DNA from: Methanobacterium sp.
GTDB taxonomy: Archaea; Methanobacteriota; Methanobacteria; Methanobacteriales; Methanobacteriaceae
Length of the DNA stretch: 5,673 nucleotides
Reading direction: 5' to 3'
NCBI GenBank assembly: GCA_003151535.1
Contig: PLXT01000096.1
Span: 1-5,673 of the forward strand
A model generated the notes under the pieces. It did no database searches. It had not been told where the DNA came from and was given only the letters and a program-made list of their open reading frames with translations. Of this stretch, positions 1-4,817 are shown one piece after another. The position numbers and the translations under genes were made by a program. Positions within the stretch are counted from its first letter, which is position 1. Every line of letters begins with the position of its first letter.

Positions 1-339
1 CCCGCATCAGTTCAAGATAGCCAAATTGACCTCACAAAACCTGGAGAAGTAAATTATCCCGATCGAGGATATTTCGGAGCACTTTGCAAAGGCTATAATG
101 CAACCATGAAAAGGGCAACACGAGGCCATCCACTAAACATCCGAGAAAAAATGCGAAACCAACGTATAACAAGCAAAAGATCACCCGGAGAACGACCATA
201 CGCCGTAATAAAAAACATATTCCACTCAGGCCATGTCAAAGTCACCACAACACTTCGAACACACACAAAAAACATCTTCACCTGCTTTTGCTACAACTTA
301 ATGCAATTAAACACCTTCAAACAAAAAAACACAACCTAG
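1..339 (+). CDS. IS5-type DDE transposase, C-terminal part (5' end outside window)
   Basis: This is the last 112 codons of a transposase, open from the first base and ending at TAG 337-339. It would catalyse cut-and-paste movement of its own insertion sequence. Visible landmarks are D21-R-G-Y-F, matching the second catalytic Asp (D-x-G-Y/F) of IS4/IS5-type DDE enzymes, and R60-x3-E64-x6-K71 within RSPGERPYAVIK, which fits the R(3)E(6)K signature around the catalytic Glu; the usual preceding Tyr is Thr here. The tail, with FTCFCYNLMQL, resembles the usual C-terminal helix of the family. The visible part has no internal stop, so the enzyme could be intact, but the N-terminal half and first Asp lie outside the window. 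An internal ATG at 106 is not the real start, because the conserved D-R-G-Y-F motif lies upstream of it in the same frame. Family assignment to IS5 rather than a close IS4 relative is from memory of the motifs. Confidence 0.85.
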   Translation, partial: PASVQDSQIDLTKPGEVNYPDRGYFGALCKGYNATMKRATRGHPLNIREKMRNQRITSKRSPGERPYAVIKNIFHSGHVKVTTTLRTHTKNIFTCFCYNLMQLNTFKQKNTT

Positions 340-462
340 CGAACGCTAACAAAAAAATAGGAAAAAATAGAGAAAATAAATAGAAACAAAGAAAAAACAC
401 ACGAAAAATAACTAAAACCTCACCAAAAAATTCAAACACTACAAAAATAATAAAAAAACTAA
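1..462 (+). mobile_element. Right-hand part of an IS5-like insertion sequence
   Basis: The transposase reading frame ends at 339. The DNA that follows stays strongly A-rich and T-poor on this strand (100 A and 20 T in 301-460), then switches abruptly to T-rich (50 T in 461-560). That switch is the best visible estimate of where the element or its 3' untranslated region ends. The left end is outside the window, so the terminal inverted repeat and target duplication cannot be paired, and the end coordinate is approximate. Confidence 0.45.
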
Positions 463-580
463 GTTAATAGAAATTCTCTTTAGTTATTATTATTAAATTT
501 TGTTAAATTATTTTTTTAGATATAACTAATTTAATGGTTTCAGAATCTTTTGGGATTATATTAAATGGATTATATTAGAT

Positions 581-691
581 ATGCTGACATTATTGGAGAA
601 GTATAATAGACGTTTAATGTCTTCCTATTGTTTCTTCATAACTACACTTTATTTGCCTTGTCTTTGTATGATGGCCCATATATTCGTGTAG
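581..691 (+). pseudogene. Possible remnant of a TetR-type regulator N-terminus
   Basis: This is a 36-codon ORF starting at ATG 581 and ending at TAG 689-691. Its residues 5-11, LEKYNRR, are encoded by DNA that matches the start of the TetR gene at 4121 exactly over 18 bp (592-609 against 4144-4161), with 20 of 21 bases alike and the same reading frame. After that point the proteins diverge (LMSSYCFF here against NDILNAAQ there), and the helix-turn-helix does not follow. No ribosome binding site is visible. It could be the scar of a recombined paralogue or a coincidence in AT-rich DNA; translation is doubtful. Confidence 0.3.
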
Positions 692-728
692 ATTGATTCG
701 GTCAGAGATTTTTTTAGGTGACTTATAA

Positions 729-762
729 TTAAAAAAAAAATAATACAAATTTAAAAAAAAAA
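729..762 (-). terminator. U-tract terminator region after the gerW-like gene
   Basis: Read on the - strand, two runs of ten T (complement of A10 at 753-762 and 731-740) lie 32-65 bases past the stop codon of the gerW-like gene. No strong stem precedes them. Archaeal RNA polymerase can stop on U-rich tracts alone, so this fits a 3' end for that transcript. Confidence 0.55.
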
Positions 763-793
763 TTTATAATAAATCCTAATTGAATAAAGAGAC

Positions 794-1234
794 TTAAATA
801 TTTCCTTTCTTTTCTTCTTTAATATCTACTTCTTCCTCTTCTTCACAGCCACAGCCACAGTTGTCCTTCATCATTTTAGATCCTTGATTCATGATCTCGA
901 CAGCAGCAGTACCTATTCCACTTATAGCTCGTGACATATGATCTGGTTCCTTAAGAGACATTACTTTAACTCCTTCAGGACCGCTTACACCTTTAAATAC
1001 AACAATTGCAGCTACGGGTTCTACACCTGCGGCTCCACCGGATGCAGCTCCATTTCCACCCATATCGTCTGCGCCTTTACCTTCACCAATACCTGCTCCA
1101 AATCCCATACCCATCTTAGTGATTGGGATCATTAACATTTCATCTGTTTCAATGGTTTTACCAACCACATTTTCTATGTTCAAAACTTTACGAATTTCTT
1201 CAACTGTAGTTTTAATAGGATCCTGAATATCCAA
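794..1234 (-). CDS. GerW/YtfJ-family protein
   Basis: A 146-residue protein of the GerW (YtfJ) family, named after a Bacillus spore-germination protein. Methanogens do not sporulate, and the archaeal role is unknown to me. The N-terminus is a helix (DPIKTTVEEIRKVLNI), followed by VVGKTIET and the family's IPITKMGMGFGAGIGEGKG glycine-rich stretch at about 37-54. A Gly/Ala linker follows (58-70), then VEPVAAIVVFKGVSGPEGVKVM at about 71-92, which is probably the beta core. An unusual tail has three Cys in C-G-C-G-C (126-130), then five Glu and a charged end. No signal peptide or membrane span is seen, so it is probably cytoplasmic. The start is TTG at 1234, chosen because GGAGGT lies exactly 6 bases upstream and no ATG fits. 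It is a single gene with its own promoter and a T-tract terminator. Confidence 0.9.
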   Translation of the reverse strand: MDIQDPIKTTVEEIRKVLNIENVVGKTIETDEMLMIPITKMGMGFGAGIGEGKGADDMGGNGAASGGAAGVEPVAAIVVFKGVSGPEGVKVMSLKEPDHMSRAISGIGTAAVEIMNQGSKMMKDNCGCGCEEEEEVDIKEEKKGNI

Positions 1235-1240
1235 ATCAAT

Positions 1241-1246
1241 ACCTCC
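1241..1246 (-). promoter_or_regulatory. Ribosome binding site fixing the TTG start of the gerW-like gene
   Basis: GGAGGT on the - strand is a full-strength Shine-Dalgarno sequence. It sits 6 bases before TTG 1234-1232. The two codons between them (ATT, GAT) are poorer starts, so TTG is the likely initiator. Confidence 0.8.
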
Positions 1247-1270
1247 TAGTATCTAATTTTTTACATATTT

Positions 1271-1288
1271 CTAATATATTCCCCCCGG
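1271..1288 (-). promoter_or_regulatory. Archaeal promoter (G-tract plus TATA box) of the gerW-like gene
   Basis: On the - strand, CCGGGGGG is followed directly by AATATATTAG. The TATA-like element is centred about 42 bases before the TTG start. Transcription would begin near 1250, just ahead of the ribosome binding site, giving a short leader. The purine tract occupies the TFB-recognition (BRE) position. A similar G-tract precedes the adhesin promoter. Confidence 0.5.
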
Positions 1289-1480
1289 CATATACAATTT
1301 ATTACCAACCCCCATAGGAATAAGTTGATAAGATTACATAATACAAATGATGTTGATATAGATGGATGCTGTTTATAGGTTTACAAAAATTGCTATAGAG
1401 TTTTCTGTTAATTTTAATCATAATTTAGATATTGATTTAGTACTTGAATTAGAAAATTAGGAATTTTTAGTCCATATATC

Positions 1481-1511
1481 AATAAAAAAAAATTAGTAAA
1501 GAAAAAAAAGT
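1481..1511 (-). terminator. U-rich terminator after the adhesin-like gene
   Basis: On the - strand, just past the TAA at 1526-1524, come T8 (complement of 1502-1509) and then T9 (complement of 1484-1492). This is typical of an archaeal U-tract terminator. Its position fits the reconstructed third-frame stop better than the premature stop at 1649, supporting the idea that the gene once ran to 1524. Confidence 0.5.
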
Positions 1512-1523
1512 TTTCTATTTGTT

Positions 1524-1718
1524 TTAGACTGTTGTAAAGCTGCTACTGTACACTGCTAAATTGTTATTGGCTAAATCCGTTACACAGCCGGTATGTAAAA
1601 TTATACTGTATTTGATTCCTTTACTTAAGAGAGATTTGGGTTTTAGTGTTAGTGTATTGCCACTGATTGTTCTGGTAAATAATACTTCTTTTCCGGTCCT
1701 TGTTTTGAGTTCAATAAC
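1524..1718 (-). pseudogene. Detached C-terminal half of the last Ig-like repeat
   Basis: 64 codons in a third frame, from GTT at 1718-1716 to TAA at 1526-1524. It begins VIELKTRTGKEVLFTRTISG and includes ILHTGCVTDLANNNLAVYSSSFTTV. The latter lines up with LHTGSITDLAGNSLAIVGSSFTVDS of the preceding repeat, so it is clearly the missing half of repeat 3. The protein would end exactly at this domain boundary. One inserted base between the CT and G of the codons at 1718-1721 would join it to the preceding frame. It has no start of its own. Confidence 0.75.
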
Positions 1719-2425
1719 AGATTTCCTGCTTTGATTGGTTCGCTGAAGGTTATTTTTATTATCTGATTTGTTGGAACTTTTACAGCATTTTTTACAGGTT
1801 TAATGGTTTTTACTGTTGGCGGTATGCTGTCAACTGTGAAGCTGCTACCCACAATTGCAAGTGAGTTACCGGCTAAATCAGTTATACTACCAGTATGTAA
1901 TGTCAGTGTATATTTTCCATTGGTCAACAATGCTTTATGATTTATTGACAGAATATTTCCGTTAATGGAGGTTGTTATTGGGGTTATTACTCCGTTATTG
2001 TTTGTAAGGGTAATATTAAGGTTTCCTGCTTTGATTGGTTCGTTGTAGGTTATTTTGATCACTTGCTTTGTGGGTATGTTTACTGCACTGCTTGTAGGTG
2101 TTATGGTTTTTATTGTTGGTGGTACAGTGTCGATAGTAAAATTTGAAATATACTCTGTTGTTAAATTGTTACCTGCTAAGTCCGTTAATGCTTTTATGAG
2201 GATGTTAACATAGTAATTTCCGTTGGTTAAGTTTGATGTTGGTGTTAATGTTAATATGTTTCCATTTATTTGAGATGTTGTTGAGACTATTCCTGAAGAT
2301 CCTGTTACTGTAATATCATTATATGAACTGCCAGCGAGAATATGTACACTGAAAGTTATTGTAATTACTTTGCTTGCATTATTTATATCTGCATTATTTG
2401 CAGGGTTTATGGAATTAATCACTGG
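1524..2425 (-). repeat. Three tandem Ig-like domain repeats with about 300-bp period
   Basis: The protein repeats begin at PVINSINPANNADINN, PPTIKTITPTSSAVNIPTKQ and PPTVKTIKPVKNAVKVPTNQ. Repeats 2 and 3 are the most alike. They share a 21-base identical block at 2022-2042 and 1722-1742 (encoding EPIKAGN), exactly 300 bp apart. Repeat 1 is more diverged and has SVHILAGSS in place of EPIKAGN. Recent duplication of the last unit is likely. Confidence 0.75.
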
Positions 2426-2707
2426 CAGACCTACCATAATTGGTGTACTTACACTTTGACTATCCACTGTGGCTGTGATGTTACATGTTCCACTATTGTT
2501 TGACGTGAAGATTGCTTGTGTCTGACCCTCAGTTAATGTGGTACTTATTGGGTTAATACTTCCCATAGTTCCATTGAAGGTTATTGGTATCCCATTTGGT
2601 ACACAACCATTAGAAGGGTCATGATAATAAAGTTCAGGATTATTTGGATCATTTAATATTCCATTATCGTACAATAGGTCAGCTGTGATCGTACTGGTCT
2701 GATCCAA
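1649..2707 (-). CDS. Adhesin-like protein, Ig-like repeat part (second frame)
   Basis: 352 codons in the frame that follows the beta-helix part, overlapping it by 29 bases. Residues 3-92 resemble a Big_1/invasin-type Ig domain (TADLLYDNG, VPNGIPITFNGTMGSI, GTCNITATVDSQ). Residues 95-194, 195-294 and 295 onward are three copies of an Ig-like domain built on the pattern PPT-K-I-P-A-V-PT-I-ITF-EPIKAGN, followed in complete copies by L-TNGKYTLTLHTGSITDLAGNSLA and SSFTVDS. The third copy is correct only to GNL at about 330; the remaining 22 residues are a frameshift product. The nominal first codon, TTG at 2707, has no ribosome binding site and lies inside the upstream frame, and there is no signal peptide. 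I therefore read this as the continuation of the upstream gene rather than as an independent gene. Confidence 0.7.
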   Translation of the reverse strand: MDQTSTITADLLYDNGILNDPNNPELYYHDPSNGCVPNGIPITFNGTMGSINPISTTLTEGQTQAIFTSNNSGTCNITATVDSQSVSTPIMVGLPVINSINPANNADINNASKVITITFSVHILAGSSYNDITVTGSSGIVSTTSQINGNILTLTPTSNLTNGNYYVNILIKALTDLAGNNLTTEYISNFTIDTVPPTIKTITPTSSAVNIPTKQVIKITYNEPIKAGNLNITLTNNNGVITPITTSINGNILSINHKALLTNGKYTLTLHTGSITDLAGNSLAIVGSSFTVDSIPPTVKTIKPVKNAVKVPTNQIIKITFSEPIKAGNLLLNSKQGPEKKYYLPEQSVAIH

Positions 2708-3713
2708 TGATGATTGAATTATTTTCTGTACAACTTAAAACAAGCCATTTAAAGACAGTTAAACCATCAATGCTTCCTGTTGATGGGCCATTATTTAAGC
2801 CCCACCAGTTATTATCTGCATTTGTTGAGCCTAAATCAGAACATATATCGTTGCCATTTGTTGCAGTGTTCCCTATTATGCGGTTAAAATTGGCCTCAGT
2901 AGTACCAAAATTACATATAGCACCACCTGATCGGGCAGTATTGTTTATGAAAGTACTGTTAATCACGTTTAAATTACTACGATAGCTGCATTCAATAGCA
3001 CCACCGGTATTTGAAGAAGCAGTATTATGTATGAAAGTACAGTTAGTTACAATAATTCCACTCATTGCTCCACAATTATTGCCTGCTGTGTTATTTGTGA
3101 ATATACAGTTATTTACGGTATCACCACCAGATATGGCTCCACCATTATTGCTTGCGGTGTTATTTATAAAAGTACAATTATTTACAGGTAAAATCTCCTG
3201 CCCACTATAAATCGCCCCACCATTATTGGATGCAGTGTTATTTATGAATTTACAATTAGTTAAAGTTAAAGTTCCATAATTCAGGATGCCTCCACCATTA
3301 TTGCCTGATTTTGTGTTGATTAATGTTATATTAAAGATATTAGAATTCACACCAGATGCAATTATAAATATTGTACTCGTGTTTCCATTAATTATTGTGC
3401 CATCACTACTTTGACCAACTATGATCATGTTTCTGTTAATGTTGATATTGGTGTTGTTTACTCCTGTGTACAATCCATTTGCAATATTAACAGTTCCACC
3501 ATTATTTACTGTGCCTGTGGCGTTTTTAATTGTTGTTTTTGGTCCATTCCAAACAGCAAGTTGACCATCCCAATTGTCTTGTCCTGATGAACCATTGATA
3601 TAGATAGTGTCTCCTGGAGCAGCTGCTACATTACCCATACTGTAAGAAAAGATAGCAATTAAACCAATTAAAACCAGTGCAAACATCAATAAACTATTTT
3701 TACTAAATTTCAA
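2679..3713 (-). CDS. Adhesin-like protein, signal peptide and beta-helix part
   Basis: 344 codons. Residues 1-32 form a signal peptide (KFSKN basic start, hydrophobic 8-26, AAA-P cleavage site near 32). Residues 35-120 are the N-terminal cap, beginning GDTIYINGSSGQDNWDG. From about 125 to 300 there is a right-handed parallel beta-helix with five copies of a motif like NCTFINNTASNNGGAI (at about 153, 179, 202, 224 and 251), as in polymorphic outer-membrane-protein-like and methanogen adhesin-like proteins. NNWWG at 301-305 is the usual end mark of this domain. The last residues (YDHS) are out of the true frame. The start is TTG at 3713; there is an in-frame stop seven codons upstream and no Shine-Dalgarno, so the mRNA is probably almost leaderless. 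An ATG at codon 10 would remove the basic part of the signal peptide and is less likely. As it stands this frame would yield a secreted beta-helix without its Ig-like stalk. Confidence 0.8.
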   Translation of the reverse strand: MKFSKNSLLMFALVLIGLIAIFSYSMGNVAAAPGDTIYINGSSGQDNWDGQLAVWNGPKTTIKNATGTVNNGGTVNIANGLYTGVNNTNININRNMIIVGQSSDGTIINGNTSTIFIIASGVNSNIFNITLINTKSGNNGGGILNYGTLTLTNCKFINNTASNNGGAIYSGQEILPVNNCTFINNTASNNGGAISGGDTVNNCIFTNNTAGNNCGAMSGIIVTNCTFIHNTASSNTGGAIECSYRSNLNVINSTFINNTARSGGAICNFGTTEANFNRIIGNTATNGNDICSDLGSTNADNNWWGLNNGPSTGSIDGLTVFKWLVLSCTENNSIIIGSDQYDHS

Positions 3714-3743
3714 TCTATTATCAATAAAACTATTATTACTTTC

Positions 3744-3764
3744 TAAAAATATCTCTACCCCCCC
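3744..3764 (-). promoter_or_regulatory. Probable archaeal promoter of the adhesin-like gene
   Basis: On the - strand, a run of seven G (complement of 3758-3764) is followed three bases later by a TATA-like element, GATATTTTTAG, centred about 36 bases before the TTG start. Transcription would begin about 10 bases ahead of the start, leaving no room for a Shine-Dalgarno sequence, and none is seen. The layout copies that of the gerW-like gene. Confidence 0.4.
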
Positions 3765-3886
3765 AAGGTTTTTTTAGCTAATTATTCTAATTTTTTGCTT
3801 ATTTTAATTATTACTAAAAATTAGATATTAATATTTATTATTATTAAATTTTACTAATCGTTGGTTAAAAATTTTGTCTATTATCC

Positions 3887-3908
3887 TTGATCTTAAAGAT
3901 CTTATCAA
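3887..3908. promoter_or_regulatory. Overlapping dyad-symmetric site, possible operator
   Basis: GATCTT (3889-3894) and AAGATC (3896-3901) form a perfect inverted repeat around one base. AAGATCTT (3896-3903) is itself a palindrome, and TTGAT (3887-3891) mirrors ATCAA (3904-3908). It lies between the two divergent genes, 174 bases from the adhesin start and 212 from the TetR ATG. Its role as a binding site is inferred from symmetry and position only. Confidence 0.25.
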
Positions 3909-4120
3909 ATAATCTAGACTAGTAATATTAAAAAACTTCATATATATACTAAAAATCAAAAAAACAGTGTTTAATATTGCAAAATCGAAAACAAAAAAAG
4001 TATATCCATTTTATTTAAAGACAATGATTGAATATATAATGAAACTTAAGGATTTACTAGATATAATAAATATAATATCCATATCGAACTTAATTTCAAA
4101 TCCAATTTATATGTAAAAAA

Positions 4121-4402
4121 ATGTCAACAAATAACCGGAGGGAATTGGAGAAGTATAATAGGCGAAATGATATTCTTAATGCCGCTCAAAATTTATTTTT
4201 CTCACAAAGATTTGAAAATGTTTCTTTAAATGAAATAGCAAAAAAAGTACATTTAGGTAGATCCACTATTTATCATTACTTCGAAAACAAGGAAGAATTA
4301 TTTTTTGCTATAGTACTTCGAGGAGCTTTAATTCTACATAAATTGGTCCAAGAAGAAGTAGATAGTAGTATTGAAAAGTTAACAGCTTTTAGAAGTGAAT
4401 AA
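4121..4402 (+). CDS. TetR-type regulator, DNA-binding half only (truncated)
   Basis: 93 residues against the usual 190-210 or so. The N-terminal DNA-binding domain is complete. Helix 1 begins RNDILNAAQNLFFSQRFENV (15-34), followed by the helix-turn-helix SLNEIAKKVHLGRSTIYHYF (35-54), then NKEELFFAIV, a classic TetR_N signature. Helix 5 begins at about 66, and the protein stops after EKLTAFRSE (TAA 4400-4402), where the ligand-binding and dimerisation domain should follow. Downstream DNA to about 4560 has stops in all frames with faint FNEY/FNKY-like scraps, which suggests decay. The start is taken at ATG 4121; no Shine-Dalgarno precedes it. GGAGG at 4137-4141 lies inside the gene, 3 bases before an in-frame TTG (4145), so the true start might be there. 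It is either a pseudogene or a DNA-binding-only protein. It is divergent from the adhesin gene, but whether it regulates it is unknown. Confidence 0.8.
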   Translation: MSTNNRRELEKYNRRNDILNAAQNLFFSQRFENVSLNEIAKKVHLGRSTIYHYFENKEELFFAIVLRGALILHKLVQEEVDSSIEKLTAFRSE

Positions 4403-4580
4403 TTCGATTAATCTGTTGATTTAATGAGTATAAAATTTTTTAAATACATTATACTCTTATAAAATATTAATAAATGGGAATTTAGTACTTAATTTTATTT
4501 TTTAAACATTCAGAGAGGTTAATTTCTTTAATCGATTCATTTAATAAGTATTTATAAAAAGTTCTTTATGAATGATAAAT

Positions 4581-4588
4581 TGTATATA
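4581..4588 (+). promoter_or_regulatory. TATA-like box upstream of the candidate small RNA
   Basis: TGTATATA is centred about 27 bases before GAGCAGGGA, the standard archaeal TATA-to-start distance. TATA-like words are common in such AT-rich DNA, so the weight comes only from the agreement with the inverted repeat and the terminator. Confidence 0.25.
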
Positions 4589-4611
4589 GAACGCTACCCA
4601 ATATAATATTT

Positions 4612-4758
4612 GAGCAGGGAATGTTTACTTTAGTTTTTAATTATTACACACGTAGTTTTTTCGCTTAATTATATTATAAAGGAATATCCCTGCTCGCCTC
4701 CCATTTATCAAACAAGTTATCGATGAACAAATATGATTTATATTTGTTTTTTTTTTTT
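4612..4758 (+). ncRNA. Candidate small RNA between TetR-type and response-regulator genes
   Basis: This is an inference from three aligned signals. A TATA-like TGTATATA at 4581-4588 predicts a transcript start at about 4609-4612. GAGCAGGGA at 4612-4620 would be its 5' end and is perfectly complementary to TCCCTGCTC at 4687-4695, one of the few G/C-rich words in this AT-rich stretch. A strong hairpin with T12 follows at 4726-4758. The transcript would be about 147 bases. The 66-base interval between the stem arms has no obvious strong inner stem. I recognise no known RNA family. The 15-codon ORF at 4621 is too short to prefer. It could equally be the 3' UTR of the TetR-type gene or the remnant of a small mobile element. 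Confidence 0.3.
4726..4758 (+). terminator. Hairpin plus T12 terminator
   Basis: AACAAATAT (4726-4734) pairs perfectly with ATATTTGTT (4740-4748) around the 5-base loop GATTT, and T12 runs from 4747 to 4758. This looks like a bacterial-type intrinsic terminator and also satisfies the U-tract rule for archaeal polymerase. It must stop a + strand transcript that begins upstream, either the TetR transcript or a separate small RNA, and it isolates the response regulator. Confidence 0.65.
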
Positions 4759-4817
4759 GAATGAAGTAAATAAAATTTAATTTTTTTTAGTTAATAAGTT
4801 ATAATGGATGTGAAGAA

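Larger units (their letters stand above)
340..793. other. Non-coding stretch between IS transposase and gerW-like gene
   Basis: There is no convincing full gene here. The first 120 bases are the A-rich tail after the transposase. A weak hairpin (AACTAA at 457-462 with TTAGTT at 480-485) and a T7 run at 511-517 could stop + strand transcription. Next comes a short ORF, 581-691, with a TetR-like start. The right end holds two A10 runs that would act as U-tract terminators for the convergent gene at 794-1234. Confidence 0.6.
1524..3713 (-). pseudogene. Adhesin-like surface protein gene, broken by two frameshifts
   Basis: Three adjoining - strand frames read as one protein of about 730 residues. 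The order is signal peptide, Asn-rich right-handed beta-helix, a Big_1-like Ig domain, and three Ig-like repeats of about 100 residues that resemble Big_5/SbsA-type domains. The first shift lies in the overlap 2679-2707: frame one ends SIIIGSDQYDHS, while frame two resumes with DQTSTITADLLYDNG. The second lies at about 1718-1721, where EPIKAGNL runs into nonsense and stops at 1649, while a third frame continues as VIELKTRTGKEVLFTRTISG down to a TAA at 1524-1526. Ig repeat 3 is complete only if both shifts are corrected. The restored protein has no C-terminal membrane anchor, so it would be secreted or bound non-covalently. Sequencing error, true decay and recoding cannot be told apart here. 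No homopolymer lies at either junction. Confidence 0.75.
3714..4120. other. Divergent intergenic region between adhesin and TetR-type gene
   Basis: 407 bases, extremely AT-rich. The left end carries the adhesin promoter. Near the middle is a dyad at 3887-3908: GATCTT-A-AAGATC, the 8-bp palindrome AAGATCTT and TTGAT/ATCAA arms overlap within 22 bases, the size of a TetR-type operator. On the right, TATA-like words at 3999-4006 and 4066-4079 could serve the TetR-type gene. A 30-codon ORF (4024-4116) ends 4 bases before the TetR ATG. It is rich in Ile, Leu and Asn and has no ribosome binding site, so I do not call it a gene. Confidence 0.5.
4403..4817. other. Intergenic region after the TetR-type gene, no protein gene seen
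   Basis: 415 AT-rich bases with stops in every frame. T-rich tracts at 4426-4431 and 4490-4503 could end the TetR transcript. Positions 4612-4695 are bounded by a 9-bp inverted repeat, and 4726-4758 is a hairpin followed by T12; together with a TATA-like box at 4581-4588 these suggest a small RNA. The last 60 bases (T8 at 4781-4788) lead into the response regulator and must contain its promoter, but I cannot single out a TATA box with confidence. Confidence 0.55.

Noticed and set aside
93..281. A 62-codon - strand ORF opposite the transposase.
   Set aside because: The + strand frame has the transposase motifs; the antisense frame is incidental.
938..1135. A 65-codon + strand ORF opposite the gerW-like gene.
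   Set aside because: It is an antisense shadow; the - strand carries the GerW motifs and the ribosome binding site.
1362..1460. A + strand ORF of 32 codons, MDAVYRFTKIAIEF onward, between the gerW-like and adhesin genes.
   Set aside because: A stop directly precedes the ATG, no ribosome binding site or promoter is evident, and it faces the convergent adhesin end. It is short enough to be chance.
2707..2985. A 92-codon + strand ORF opposite the beta-helix part of the adhesin.
   Set aside because: It is an antisense shadow of the repetitive adhesin sequence, with no regulatory signals.
3119..3300. Recurring CACCATTATTG words in the adhesin region, seen as possible CRISPR-like repeats.
   Set aside because: They are in-frame codons of the NNGGAI motif of the beta-helix, unevenly spaced and diverging, and not a CRISPR array.
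2679..3713. Phase variation through homopolymer or simple-sequence slippage in the adhesin.
   Set aside because: Neither frameshift junction has a homopolymer or a visible tandem repeat in the present sequence, so no direct evidence exists; only a lost 5-base unit can be imagined.
484..3852. An 18-base identity, TTATTATTATTAAATTTT, at 484-501 and 3835-3852.
   Set aside because: It is low-complexity TTA repeats expected by chance in this base composition. I do not use it as support for the TetR duplication.
4024..4116. A + strand ORF of 30 codons ending 4 bases before the TetR ATG, with a TATA-like word at leaderless distance (3999-4006).
   Set aside because: It is dominated by Ile, Leu and Asn as expected of AT-rich random DNA and resembles nothing known. 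A leader-peptide role is possible but unsupported.
4621..4668. A 15-codon ORF (MFTLVFNYYTRSFFA) right after GAGCAGGGA.
   Set aside because: The purine-rich word touches the ATG with no spacer, so it cannot serve as a ribosome binding site, and the ORF is too short. The pairing with 4687-4695 explains the word better.
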